Notes under the pieces: generated by a model
Seen by the model: only the letters and a program-made list of their open reading frames with translations
Databases searched by the model: none
Told to the model about the DNA's origin: nothing
Source of the DNA: Actinomycetospora succinea
GTDB taxonomy: Bacteria > Actinomycetota > Actinomycetes > Mycobacteriales > Pseudonocardiaceae
Direction: 5' to 3'
NCBI RefSeq assembly: GCF_004363095.1
Contig: NZ_SNYO01000010.1
Span: forward strand, 165,008-229,007
DNA length: 64,000 bases
Shown: one piece after another, positions 33,085 to 41,238 of the stretch
Numbering within the stretch: the stretch's first letter is position 1
Layout: each line of letters starts with the position of its first letter
Translations under genes and position numbers: made by a program

Positions 33085-34407
33085 GCCCCGGGCGGGCGCG
33101 GCGGCAGCACGGGTCGCCATGACCCGCGGCACCGCCAGCGAGAGCCCGGCCGCGACCACGCAGAGCGCGCCCGCGCTCCACCAGGCACCGTCGTAGGCGC
33201 CGGTGAGGTCTCGGATGAGGCCGGCGCCGATCGCGGCGATCGCCGAGCCCAGCTGGTGCGCCGCGAAGACCCAGCCGAAGACGATCGGCGCGCGGGACCC
33301 GAAGCGCTCACGGCACAGGGCGACGGTCGGCGGCACCGTCGCGACCCAGTCCAGGCCGTAGAAGATGATGAACGCCCAGAGCGGCGGGGCGGCGGTCGGC
33401 GCGAGCAGGAACGGCAGGACCAGCAGCGACGCGCCGCGCAGCACGTAGTAGACGGCGAGGAGCTTGCGCGGGTCGACGCGATCGGTGAACCAGCCCGAGG
33501 CGATCGTCCCGAGCACGTCGAACACGCCGACCACCGCGAGCAGGCCCGCGGCGGTGGTGGCGGGCATGCCGTGGTCGTGGGCGGCGGGCACGAAGTGGGT
33601 GTTGAGCAGCCCGACGGTGGTCGCGCCGCAGATCGCGAACCCGCCCGCGAGCAGCCAGAACGTGCCGGTGCGCGCGGCGTCGCGCAGGACGGTGACGGTG
33701 CGCCGGGCCGCGCCGCCCGTGACGACCTCCTCGGGCTCGTCCTCGCCGGGCGTGGCGCCGTGGGCGACCGTGCCGACGTCCGACGGTCTGTTGCGCAGGA
33801 AGAGCAGCACCAGCGGGACGACGACCAGCGCGCCCGCCGCGACCACCAACGACGCGAACCGCCACCCCACCGACCCCGCGAGCGAGGCCATGAGCGGCAG
33901 GAACACCAGGCCGCCGGCGGCCTGGGCGGCGGTCAGCACCCCGGAGACCAGCCCGCGCCGGGCGACGAACCAGCGCCCGGTCACCACCGCGACGAACGCC
34001 AGCGCCATCGACCCGGTGCCGACCCCGACCAGCACGCCCCAGAGCAGGACGAGCTGCCAGGCTGTCGTCATGAACACCGTCAGCCCGCTGCCGGCCGCGA
34101 CGAGCAGCAGCGCGACCGACACGACCCGGCGCATGCCGAAGCGCTCCATCAGCGCGGCGGCGAACGGCGAGACGATGCCGTAGAGGAGCAGGTTCAGCGA
34201 CACCGCCGACGAGATCGTCGCCGTCGACCAGCCGAACTCGGCGTGCAGCGGCTCGACGAACACCCCGGGCGCGGAGCGGAACCCCGAGGCGCCGAGCAGC
34301 GTGACGAACGCGGTCGCGGCGACGGCCCAGGGCCAGGCGTTCCGGCGAGCCGAGGCCCGGGCTCCCGGGGTCGGGGCGGGCGTGGCGTCGGGCCGCGTCT
34401 CGGTCAC
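33082..34407 (-). CDS. MFS transporter (monocarboxylate/oxalate-formate type)
   Basis: A 441-aa transporter with 12 predicted membrane segments and a central hydrophilic loop (about residues 200-235, containing GEDEPEEVV). LLGASGFRSAPGVFVEPLHA and AALMERFGMRRVVSVALLL match the OFA/monocarboxylate-type MFS proteins. The GTG at 34407 is divergent from the GlxA-type regulator at 34480, a frequent arrangement for regulated uptake of acids. It precedes the CMD and IclR genes on the same strand, so uptake of an aromatic or small carboxylic acid is a fair guess. Confidence 0.85.
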   Translation of the reverse strand: MTETRPDATPAPTPGARASARRNAWPWAVAATAFVTLLGASGFRSAPGVFVEPLHAEFGWSTATISSAVSLNLLLYGIVSPFAAALMERFGMRRVVSVALLLVAAGSGLTVFMTTAWQLVLLWGVLVGVGTGSMALAFVAVVTGRWFVARRGLVSGVLTAAQAAGGLVFLPLMASLAGSVGWRFASLVVAAGALVVVPLVLLFLRNRPSDVGTVAHGATPGEDEPEEVVTGGAARRTVTVLRDAARTGTFWLLAGGFAICGATTVGLLNTHFVPAAHDHGMPATTAAGLLAVVGVFDVLGTIASGWFTDRVDPRKLLAVYYVLRGASLLVLPFLLAPTAAPPLWAFIIFYGLDWVATVPPTVALCRERFGSRAPIVFGWVFAAHQLGSAIAAIGAGLIRDLTGAYDGAWWSAGALCVVAAGLSLAVPRVMATRAAAAPARG

Positions 34408-34479
34408 GAGGGAACAGCGTGCGGGACGCGATCGCCACGATCCAGTGGCCGGAACGCCAACTCGTGCAAGAATCCGGCC

Positions 34480-35454
34480 ATGCTTCCGGACCGCGAGCGT
34501 CACGTCGTCGCCGTCCTCGCCCTGCCCGAGGTCGTCGGCTTCGACCTGCAGATCCCGCCCCAGGTGTTCGGCACCGCGGAGGACGCCGGCGGCCCTCTCT
34601 ACGACGTGCGGGTCTGCGGCCTCACCGAACGCGTCCCGTCGACGGCGGGGTTCTCGCTGCTGCTCGAGCACGGGCCCGAGGCGCTCGCGGCGGCCGACAC
34701 GGTGATCGTGCCCGGCACGCACTACGTGCCGGCGCGCCGCGACGGCGTCCTGCCCGACGACCTGCTCGCGGCGCTCGACACCGTGCCCGCCCACGCCCGG
34801 TGGCTCTCGATCTGCACCGGCGCGTTCGTCCTCGCCGCCGCGGGCCGCCTCGACGGGCGCCGCGTCGCCACCCACTGGGCCCGGGCCGCCGAGCTCCGCC
34901 GCCTGCACCCCCACCTCGAGGTCGACGAGTCGGTGCTCTTCGTCGACGACGGCGACGTGGCGACCTCGGCGGGCCTCGCCGCCGGCCTCGACCTCTGCCT
35001 GCACGTCCTGCGCGGCGACCACGGCGCGGAGGTCGCCAACGCCGTCGCCCGCCACCTGGTCGTCGCCCCGTGGCGCGACGGCGGGCAGGCGCAGTTCATC
35101 GACCACCCGCTGCCGGCGGCGGGCGCAGGCGCGACGGGCGCGGTCCGGGCGTGGGCGGCGGAGCACCTCGACCAGGACATCGACGTCGCCGGGCTGGCGG
35201 CGCGCGCGTCGATGAGCGTCCGCACCTTCACCCGCCGCTTCCGCGCCGAGACCGGGACCTCCCCGCACGCCTGGCTGGTCGCGCAGCGGGTCGCCCGCGC
35301 GCGGCGCCTGCTCGAGGGCAGCGACCTGCCCGTCGACCGGGTCGCCGCGGATGCGGGGCTGGGGACGGCGGCGTCTTTGCGGGCGCACCTCGCCGACGAG
35401 GTGGGGCTCTCGCCGCTCGCCTACCGGCGGCGTTTCCGGCGTCGGGGCGCCTGA
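34480..35454 (+). CDS. GlxA-family transcriptional regulator (DJ-1/PfpI + AraC)
   Basis: A 324-aa regulator: an N-terminal DJ-1/PfpI-like domain (VVGFDLQIPPQVFG, and the nucleophile-elbow-like SICTGAFVLAAAG) and a C-terminal AraC helix-turn-helix pair (IDVAGLAARASMSVRTFTRR and VDRVAADAGLGTAASLRAHL). This matches GlxA/FtrA regulators, which respond to small molecules through the DJ-1-like domain. Divergent from the MFS gene at 34407 with a 72-nt gap; the next gene is a Rieske oxygenase. Confidence 0.9.
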   Translation: MLPDRERHVVAVLALPEVVGFDLQIPPQVFGTAEDAGGPLYDVRVCGLTERVPSTAGFSLLLEHGPEALAAADTVIVPGTHYVPARRDGVLPDDLLAALDTVPAHARWLSICTGAFVLAAAGRLDGRRVATHWARAAELRRLHPHLEVDESVLFVDDGDVATSAGLAAGLDLCLHVLRGDHGAEVANAVARHLVVAPWRDGGQAQFIDHPLPAAGAGATGAVRAWAAEHLDQDIDVAGLAARASMSVRTFTRRFRAETGTSPHAWLVAQRVARARRLLEGSDLPVDRVAADAGLGTAASLRAHLADEVGLSPLAYRRRFRRRGA

Positions 35455-35509
35455 GCACCGCCGTCCCGCGGAGAGGGACGCGGCTCTTCTCCCCGGCGCG
35501 GCGGCTCCC

Positions 35510-35515
35510 TAGCGT
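35510..35515 (+). promoter_or_regulatory. Putative -10 box of the Rieske oxygenase gene
   Basis: TAGCGT at 35510-35515 followed by about 25 nt of leader that contains GGGAGG, 6 nt before the GTG start. In contrast to the leaderless cases this transcript would have a normal Shine-Dalgarno. Confidence 0.4.
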
Positions 35516-35547
35516 CGTCGGCACCGCCACCACTCGGGAGGACACCG

Positions 35548-36897
35548 GTGCTGACCGCCGAGCAGAACGAGGAACTCACCGCCGTCGAGGCCGGCACGCC
35601 GATGGGCGAGGTGCTGCGCCGCTACTGGTACCCCGTCGCCTTCACCCGCGAGCTCGTCGAGTTCCCCGTCAAGCGCGTCGAACTGCTCGGCGAGTTCTTC
35701 GCGCTGTGGCGCTCGCCGTCCGGGAAGTACGGGATCATCCCGGAGCCCTGCCCGCACCGGAAGGCGTCGATGGCCTACGGCGTCGTCGAGGGCGACGGGC
35801 TGCGCTGCCCGTACCACGGCTGGAAGTTCGACACCGACGGCGCGTGCACCGACCAGCCGGCGGAGAAGGCGAACACCAACTTCGCCGAGCGCGTGCGGGC
35901 GACCGCCGGGAAGGTCGAGGAGATGGGCGGGCTCGTCTGGGCCTACGTCGGTCCCGACCCGGCGCCGCTGCTGCCGCGCTTCGACGTCTACGTGATGGAC
36001 GGCTACCGCGACATCGGCTGGGCGGACATCCCCTGCAACTACGTGCAGGTCATGGAGAACGCGGTCGACCCGCACCACGTCGAGCACCTGCACGGCCGCT
36101 ACTTCGAGTTCATCGGCCGCCACGAGGGCTTCGAGGCCCCGGCGTCGTTCGGCAAGAAGCACCAGCGGATCGGCTTCGACGCCTTCGAGTGGGGCATCAT
36201 CAAGCGCCGCGTGCTCTCCGGGGCGAGCGAGGACAACGACGACTGGAAGGTCGGCCACCCGCTCGTCTTCCCCTACAACATGCGCGTCGGCGGCGGCGGC
36301 ATCCACCAGATGCAGATCCGCGTGCCGATCAATCGCACGACGACGCGGTTCATGCTCTACACGGTCCACGCGCCGGAGGGCTACGAGCCCGTCGAGCAGG
36401 AGCGCGTGGCCGACTACGAGATCCCGGTGTTCGACGACCGCGGCAACCACGTCGTCAACTACGTCGAGGGCCAGGACATCATGGCCTGGGTGACGCAGGG
36501 CCCGATCACCGACCGCACCACCGAGCACCTCGGGCGCTCGGACATCGGCGTCTCGCTGCTGCGCAAGATGTTCCGCCAGGCGATGCAGGCGGTCGCGAAG
36601 GGCGAGGACCCGCTCGGCACCATCCGCGAGCCCCACGAGCGCATCGACCTGCCCTGCGAGAAGGACAAGTTCCACGCCGGCGGCGCGGAGTTCGCGATCG
36701 ACTTCTGCAACATGGGGTCGACCCGCTACTCCCCCGACCTCGAGCCGATCAAGCAGGTGCACCTGGACGCCGCCGCGCGCGTCGAGGCGGACAAGGCGGC
36801 CGGGCGACCGTCGTTCACGCCCGCCGGCGGGATCGGCACCGCGACCCTGGCGCCCGACACCTCCGCCCAGGTGGACTCGGGGACGATCCCGCGGTGA
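35548..36897 (+). CDS. Rieske non-haem iron oxygenase, alpha subunit
   Basis: A 449-aa ring-hydroxylating-type oxygenase. The Rieske centre is CPHRK (about residue 68) and CPYHGWKF (about 88); the mononuclear iron site is in NYVQVMENAVDPHHVEHLHG (two His) with a late Asp near the C-terminal third (MGSTRYSPDLE region). It resembles the phthalate/phenoxybenzoate family, which use a flavin-FeS reductase that is not adjacent. The GTG start has GGGAGG upstream. The next gene overlaps by 4 bp. Probable role: hydroxylation or O-demethylation of an aromatic acid or ether; substrate unknown. Confidence 0.9.
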   Translation: MLTAEQNEELTAVEAGTPMGEVLRRYWYPVAFTRELVEFPVKRVELLGEFFALWRSPSGKYGIIPEPCPHRKASMAYGVVEGDGLRCPYHGWKFDTDGACTDQPAEKANTNFAERVRATAGKVEEMGGLVWAYVGPDPAPLLPRFDVYVMDGYRDIGWADIPCNYVQVMENAVDPHHVEHLHGRYFEFIGRHEGFEAPASFGKKHQRIGFDAFEWGIIKRRVLSGASEDNDDWKVGHPLVFPYNMRVGGGGIHQMQIRVPINRTTTRFMLYTVHAPEGYEPVEQERVADYEIPVFDDRGNHVVNYVEGQDIMAWVTQGPITDRTTEHLGRSDIGVSLLRKMFRQAMQAVAKGEDPLGTIREPHERIDLPCEKDKFHAGGAEFAIDFCNMGSTRYSPDLEPIKQVHLDAAARVEADKAAGRPSFTPAGGIGTATLAPDTSAQVDSGTIPR

Positions 36898-37148
36898 GAC
36901 TGTCCGCTGTGACGGTCCCCGACGGCTCCCCGGGCGCGAAGATCGACCGCCGGTTCGCCGCGGACGTCGAGGCGCACCGCCGCGACGCGCCCCGGTTCTG
37001 CCCGTCGTGCGCCCGCGACCTGGGCCTCGCGAACGAGTTCTGGGAGGGCGACGCGCGGCGGTTCTACTGCTGGTGCGCCTCCTGCGACTGGACGGGCGAG
37101 GTCACGACCACCGGCGACACGGCGATCGGTCACGAACCGGAGCACTGA
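36894..37148 (+). CDS. Small four-cysteine protein coupled to the Rieske oxygenase
   Basis: An 84-aa protein overlapping the oxygenase stop (GTGA). The core FCPSCARDLG and YCWCASCDW carries two CxxC pairs and an extra Cys, a zinc-ribbon or rubredoxin-like arrangement. I do not recognise a named family. Being translationally coupled to the oxygenase, it may be an electron carrier or metal/assembly partner (inference). A GTG at 36909 is an alternative start and leaves the Cys region intact. Confidence 0.65.
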   Translation: MRLSAVTVPDGSPGAKIDRRFAADVEAHRRDAPRFCPSCARDLGLANEFWEGDARRFYCWCASCDWTGEVTTTGDTAIGHEPEH

Positions 37149-37176
37149 GACGCGCGCCGTCGCCAGGTTTCGAGCG

Positions 37177-37230
37177 AAGGGCACCTTCGCGCGGATAGAC
37201 GGGCGAGAGGCGCCCACCGCCGGAACGTCG
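37177..37230 (+). repeat. 54-bp direct repeat, copy A
   Basis: Starts AAGGGCACCTTCGCGCGGAT and ends CCGCCGGAACGTCG; 47 of 54 bases match copy B, 205 bp downstream. GGGCACC and GGCGCCC inside could form a hairpin with one mismatch. Confidence 0.7.
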
Positions 37231-37381
37231 AGCGAGCCCGACCTCGCCCGGTCGTGCTGACGGCAATCACCGGCAGGTCATCGGACGTACGGGCGACACG
37301 CGGGTGCACGACGCACTCCTGATCTCCACGGCAGGCCGGCCGCGGCGCGTCGCCCGAGCTGGCACCCCCGCGGCGCGAGGG

Positions 37382-37435
37382 AAGGGCACCTTGGCTCGGA
37401 TGGACCGGCGAGGGGTGCCCGCCGCCGGAACGTCG
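37382..37435 (+). repeat. 54-bp direct repeat, copy B
   Basis: Starts AAGGGCACCTTGGCTCGGAT and ends CCGCCGGAACGTCG. GGGCACC (37384-37390) and GGTGCCC (37414-37420) are exact complements, so the unit can form a stem-loop. Confidence 0.7.
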
Positions 37436-37555
37436 CGATGCGCGAGCGGCACGCCGCGCATGATTCTCGGGGAGCTCGGGCTGCGGACCGTGCCGGTCGC
37501 GGAGTTCGTCGAGGCGCTCTCGCTGAAACGGCCCGGCGTTGTCGGGGGTGCCCTC

Positions 37556-37568
37556 TAGAATCGAACAC
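37556..37568 (+). promoter_or_regulatory. Putative leaderless promoter of the DUF222/HNH gene
   Basis: TAGAAT at 37556-37561 with exactly 7 nt to the ATG at 37569; no Shine-Dalgarno is present. Confidence 0.5.
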
Positions 37569-38951
37569 ATGAGCGAACGGGTGTTCGGGTCGGTGGAGCG
37601 GGACGCGATCGAGCGCGCCCGCACCGGCGAGATCACCCGCCGCCGCGAGGACTACGCGCGTCTCGAGCAGGTCGCCGCGCTGGAGGAGCTGCGGGTCGCG
37701 GAGATGACCGGCGACCGCTCGACCGGGCGGTTGCTCGAGGAGCTGTGGCGCATCGGTGCGGTCGAGGCGAAAAGGTTGGTCGCCGAGGCCGCCGACCTGT
37801 GCCCGCGCTCCTCGCTGATCGGGGAGGCGTTGCCGGCGCGGTTGCCGGCCACCGCCGCGGCGGCGAAGGGCGGGCTGGTCGGTCCGGCGCACGTCGCGAT
37901 CATCCGCACGACGATGCGCCGTCTCGACCGGGTCGAGGGTTTGCCGCTCGAGGAGTGGGTCGAGGCGGAGCGCCGCCTGGCCGATGACGCGACCCGGCTG
38001 GGCCCCAAGGGGTTGCAGGCGGTCGCGGACCGGTTGCTGGCGTATCTCGATCCGGATGGTGAGGAGCCGGCCGAGGAGAACGCGGGCCGGGATGACGAGT
38101 TGTTGTTCACCCGCCGTAAGAACGGGGTGCTGCACTTCCGGGGGCGGATGTCGGATCCGGTGGACGCCGAGGCGTTCGGCAGTGTCGTCGACGATCTCGC
38201 CGCCCCGTGTGGGCCCGAGGACACCCGTGAGCTGGCCCTGCGCCGCATCGAGGGCCTCAAGGACCTCGTCGGTGCGGCACGTCGCCCCGGCGGCGTCGCC
38301 GCCGACACCGACCGATCCGCCGACGAGCACGGCGCGGCGGACGAGTCCGACGAGGCGGACGGGTCGGAGGCGCTGATCCCTGCTCCGCGTCAGTCCGAGC
38401 CCACCGCGACGGGCCGGCGGGTCGAGCGGCCGGGGCGGGCGTTGCTGACGATCACCATCGATCACCGCTGGCTGCGTGGGGCGCTCACCGAGAGGGGCGG
38501 CTACGGGGTGCTGGAGTCCGGGCTCCGCGTGCATCCGGGCACGGTGCGCCGCTGGGCCTGCGACGCCGAGATCGTCCCGGTGGTCCTCGGGTCGAAGTCC
38601 GAACCCCTCGACGTCGGGCGCCTGCAGCGCACCGCCCCGGACGCCATCCGCCGCGCGCTCAACCTGCGCGACGGGGGCTGCGCGTTCCCCGGCTGCACCC
38701 GCCCACCCCGGCGCTGCCAAGCCCACCACGTGCAGGAATGGATCGACCACGGGCCCACGGCGATCGACAACATGTGCCTGCTCTGCCGATATCACCACCA
38801 GGTGATCCACCACGGGCACTGGACCATCCAAATGATCGACGGGCTGCCCTGGTTCACCCCACCCTGGATCATCGACCCCGAACGACAACCCCGACCCGGC
38901 GGACGACCACGCGTCCCGGATCCTCCGCCGGAAGTCAGCGCTCGACCGTGA
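37569..38951 (+). CDS. DUF222 / HNH endonuclease-domain protein (13E12-repeat family)
   Basis: A 460-aa protein with a helical DUF222 region (about residues 15-330, with an acidic Ala/Asp/Glu-rich linker near 245-280) and a C-terminal HNH domain: [21 protein letters not shown] and [13 protein letters not shown], which hold the Zn-binding Cys pairs and the HNH His residues. Such genes are numerous in actinobacterial genomes (13E12 family of mycobacteria); a nuclease role is assumed but biological function is unknown. Some stretches near the 3' end are less GC-rich than the neighbours. Its last 17 bp overlap the convergent P-domain gene. Confidence 0.88.
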   Translation: MSERVFGSVERDAIERARTGEITRRREDYARLEQVAALEELRVAEMTGDRSTGRLLEELWRIGAVEAKRLVAEAADLCPRSSLIGEALPARLPATAAAAKGGLVGPAHVAIIRTTMRRLDRVEGLPLEEWVEAERRLADDATRLGPKGLQAVADRLLAYLDPDGEEPAEENAGRDDELLFTRRKNGVLHFRGRMSDPVDAEAFGSVVDDLAAPCGPEDTRELALRRIEGLKDLVGAARRPGGVAADTDRSADEHGAADESDEADGSEALIPAPRQSEPTATGRRVERPGRALLTITIDHRWLRGALTERGGYGVLESGLRVHPGTVRRWACDAEIVPVVLGSKSEPLDVGRLQRTAPDAIRRALNLRDGGCAFPGCTRPPRRCQAHHVQEWIDHGPTAIDNMCLLCRYHHQVIHHGHWTIQMIDGLPWFTPPWIIDPERQPRPGGRPRVPDPPPEVSARP

Positions 38952-39786
38952 TGCTCCAGCCGTCGAGGGTGCCGCGGTCGATCGCGACGCGGTCGGCGAT
39001 CTGCAACGTCCACGCGCCGCCGACCTGCTGGCCCACGAGCGGGGCGAGCGGGCCGCCCTGGTTGCTGTCGAGCGCCAGCGCCAGGCCCGGGCGGTTGCGG
39101 TCGCACTGGTCGGTGTCCGACAGCACCGCCGTCTGACCCTGCGGCGAGCGCAGGGTGACCACGAGGTCGCAGATGTACGGATGGCTGATGGTGGCGTTCA
39201 CCTGGATCGCCGACACGGTGCCCGAACCGTCGAGCGTGATCGTGTCGGTGACGCCGGCGGGGTCGGCGTCGGGGATCGGCACCGACCGCTGCGACTGGCC
39301 CTCCAGCGCGCTGCCGCCGAGGGTCAGGACCAGGACGACGACCGCGATGATCGCGACGAGGACGACGGCGCCGCCGCCGAGGATCCACGGCAGCGCCTTG
39401 TTCTTCTTCTTGGGCGGCTGCTGCCCGTAACCGTAGGGGCCGTACCCCGGCTGCCCGTAGCCCGGCTGCCCGTAGGGCTGCTGCCCGTACGGCTGCTGGC
39501 CGTAGGGGTTCTGCCCGTACCCCGGCTGCCCGTACGGCTGCTGCCCATAGGGGTTCTGGCCGTAGCCCGGCTGCCCGTACGGCTGCTGGCCGTACCCCTG
39601 CTGCCCGTACCCCTGCTGCGACGGATCGCCCCCGTAGTACGGCTGGGGCCCGGACCCCGGCTGCTGCCCGTACGACGGGTCCGCGGTGGGCCCATACTGC
39701 GTGGGCTGGGAGCCGAACGACTCCGGGCGGTTGGGGTCACCGGAGCCGGAGCCACCGCCGAAAGGGGAGGACACGGGCGGCAACAT
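38935..39786 (-). CDS. Membrane protein with Gly/Tyr/Gln repeats and a P-domain (copy 1)
   Basis: A 283-aa protein. Residues about 40-125 are low-complexity repeats built from GYGQ, QPYG and NPYG units; then a KKKNK basic stop, one membrane segment (about 133-155), and an extracellular domain of about 120 residues ([43 protein letters not shown]) that matches the proprotein-convertase P-domain fold. The repeat part would be cytoplasmic. A paralogue with the same layout is at 56758. The start at 39786 has GGGAGG too close, so a GTG at 39774 is possible. Function unknown; P-domains are usually found attached to secreted proteases. Confidence 0.8.
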   Translation of the reverse strand: MLPPVSSPFGGGSGSGDPNRPESFGSQPTQYGPTADPSYGQQPGSGPQPYYGGDPSQQGYGQQGYGQQPYGQPGYGQNPYGQQPYGQPGYGQNPYGQQPYGQQPYGQPGYGQPGYGPYGYGQQPPKKKNKALPWILGGGAVVLVAIIAVVVLVLTLGGSALEGQSQRSVPIPDADPAGVTDTITLDGSGTVSAIQVNATISHPYICDLVVTLRSPQGQTAVLSDTDQCDRNRPGLALALDSNQGGPLAPLVGQQVGGAWTLQIADRVAIDRGTLDGWSITVER

Positions 39787-39866
39787 ACCTCCCGCACGGC
39801 GTCGTCCGGTTCCCCCTCACGACATCGCCAGGGAGCCCTCAGAAGGACCGGGACGAACCGGGCGCC

Positions 39867-40208
39867 TCACTCCCGTGCGTGGGCCCGCAGGCGCTCCGAC
39901 CACGACAGTTCCCGGGGCGGGTCGCCGACGTCGGCGTAGGTCACGCCATCGATCTCGCGCACCGGGTGGACGCCGAGCACGTGCTGCGGCGAGGTCGCGC
40001 ACTCCCCGGTGTCGAGGTCGAAGCGGTACCAGTGCCAGGGGCAGACGAGCACCCCACCGTCCCGCACCCACCCCTGCTCGAGCGGGCCCCGGTTGTGCGG
40101 GCACACGGCGTCGACGACGCGCAGGCCGTCGGGCACCGCGAGCACGACGAAGCGCCGGCCGTCGTCGCTGGTGACGACGCCCGGCGCCTCGACGCGGACG
40201 AGGGTCAC
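39867..40208 (-). CDS. Rieske-type [2Fe-2S] ferredoxin-like protein
   Basis: A 113-aa single Rieske domain: CPHNRGPLEQGWV and CPWHWYRFDLDTGE provide the Cys2-His2 cluster ligands. It is the last gene of the minus-strand meta-cleavage operon (43580 to 39867) and overlaps the 4-OT gene by 4 bp. It could pass electrons to an oxygenase, such as the one at 35548, or reactivate the iron of the extradiol dioxygenases, as XylT-type ferredoxins do (XylT itself is a plant-type ferredoxin, so only the role is compared). GTG start. Confidence 0.88.
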   Translation of the reverse strand: MTLVRVEAPGVVTSDDGRRFVVLAVPDGLRVVDAVCPHNRGPLEQGWVRDGGVLVCPWHWYRFDLDTGECATSPQHVLGVHPVREIDGVTYADVGDPPRELSWSERLRAHARE

Positions 40209-40408
40209 CGCCGTCCGGACGCCCGCAACGACGCGAGCGACTCGCCGCCCACGAACCAGTGCTCCGGCTCGCACTCGGTGACGACGACGCGCACGTTCCC
40301 GGCGGGCGCGCCGACCGCGCGCGTCACCGCGGCCGTGACCTCCTCCCCCAGCGCGGCGAGCTGCTCGGGGGTCCGGCCCCGGGCGAGGGTGATCTGCACG
40401 AGCGGCAT
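40205..40408 (-). CDS. 4-oxalocrotonate tautomerase-like protein
   Basis: A 67-aa protein, the length of classical 4-OT. After loss of Met the N-terminal Pro is the catalytic base (PLVQITLARGRTPEQLAALG). VVVTECEPEHWFVGG is the second conserved part. It would convert 2-hydroxymuconate to 4-oxalocrotonate, feeding the decarboxylase encoded just upstream in the same operon (27-nt gap). Its C-terminal tail is rich in Arg/Ser. Confidence 0.9.
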   Translation of the reverse strand: MPLVQITLARGRTPEQLAALGEEVTAAVTRAVGAPAGNVRVVVTECEPEHWFVGGESLASLRASGRR

Positions 40409-40435
40409 GGCGGGCCTCCGAGTCGGTTCCGCGGG

Positions 40436-41206
40436 TCAGGAAGAGCAGGCGAGCTCGACCGTGCCGAGGCGGTCGATGGTCACGGCGACGACATCGCCCG
40501 CGACGACGGGCGTGGCGGCGGTGAGACCGCCGGAGAGGACCACCTCGCCGGCCGCGAGGCCCTCCCCCGACGCCGCGAGCCGGCGCACGAGCCACGCCAC
40601 GGCCGCGGCGGGGTGCCCGAGCGACGCGGCGCCCGAGGCGGTGGCGACGAGCTCCCCGTTCTTCTCGAGCAGCACGCCGACCAGCCGGACGTCGATGCCG
40701 GCAGGGGGCACCGGGGTGCCGACGACGAAGCGGGCCGCCGACGTGTTGTCGGCGACGACGTCGGCCATGGTGAAGCGGTAGTCGCGGAACCGGGAGTCGA
40801 GGATCTCGATGCCGACGGCCAGCCCCGACGTCGCGGACAGCACGTCGGCGGCGGTGACGTGGGCGCCCGCGAGGTCCCGGCCGAGGATGAACACGATCTC
40901 CGGCTCGGCGCGGGGCTGGATCAGCTCGCCGGTGCGCAGCGGCTCCCCGAGGTCCAGCGCGCCGGCGCCGGGCAGGAAGCCGCAGACCGGGTCGGACACG
41001 CCGACCTGCGCCTGCTTCGCCCGCGAGGTCACCCCGAGCTTCCAGCCCACCCGCGGGCCGGCCTGGTCGCGCAGCACGCGCTGCACGGCGTAGCCGGTCT
41101 CGAGGTCGAGGTCGGTGACGTCGTCGGTGAGCGGGTCGATCGCGGTGCGCTCGGTGACGGCCTTGGTCAGCCGGTCGGCCAGGTCGTGCACGTCGACGGT
41201 GTTCAT
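40436..41206 (-). CDS. dmpH: 4-oxalocrotonate decarboxylase (DmpH/XylI-like)
   Basis: A 256-aa fumarylacetoacetase-fold enzyme. VGWKLGVTSRAKQAQVGVSD and RFRDYRFTMADVVADNTSAA match XylI/DmpH better than the hydratase XylJ, so it is assigned as the Mg-dependent decarboxylase giving 2-hydroxypenta-2,4-dienoate. EIVFILGRDL carries an acidic metal ligand. It forms the known decarboxylase-hydratase pair with the gene upstream, 32 nt away; that gap contains the dispersed repeat. ATG start with weak SD. Confidence 0.88.
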   Translation of the reverse strand: MNTVDVHDLADRLTKAVTERTAIDPLTDDVTDLDLETGYAVQRVLRDQAGPRVGWKLGVTSRAKQAQVGVSDPVCGFLPGAGALDLGEPLRTGELIQPRAEPEIVFILGRDLAGAHVTAADVLSATSGLAVGIEILDSRFRDYRFTMADVVADNTSAARFVVGTPVPPAGIDVRLVGVLLEKNGELVATASGAASLGHPAAAVAWLVRRLAASGEGLAAGEVVLSGGLTAATPVVAGDVVAVTIDRLGTVELACSS

Positions 41207-41236
41207 GGTCGAGCTCCGCTCCGCTTCGTCTCCCGC
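41204..41236 (+). repeat. Dispersed approximately 30-bp repeat, intact copy
   Basis: Begins CATGGTCGAGCTCCGCTCCG and continues CTTCGTCTCCCGC, filling the gap between the hydratase and decarboxylase genes; the first 3 bases are the complement of the decarboxylase ATG. Other copies: 42875, 18414, 26277 and split at 13401. Confidence 0.65.
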
Positions 41237-41238
41237 AT

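Larger units (their letters stand above)
37149..37568. other. 420-bp intergenic region with two direct repeats and a promoter
   Basis: No convincing gene. It holds a 54-bp imperfect direct repeat (37177-37230 and 37382-37435) and a promoter-like box just before the HNH gene. Short open frames here have no initiation signals. Confidence 0.5.

Noticed and set aside
37569..38951. HNH gene as an intron- or phage-encoded homing endonuclease
   Set aside because: No intron, intein or phage genes surround it, and the DUF222 domain marks the chromosomal 13E12 family.
39425..39640. Tandem short repeats resembling a repeat array
   Set aside because: They are codons for GYGQ/QPYG units within the P-domain membrane protein; there are no spacers or cas genes, so not CRISPR.
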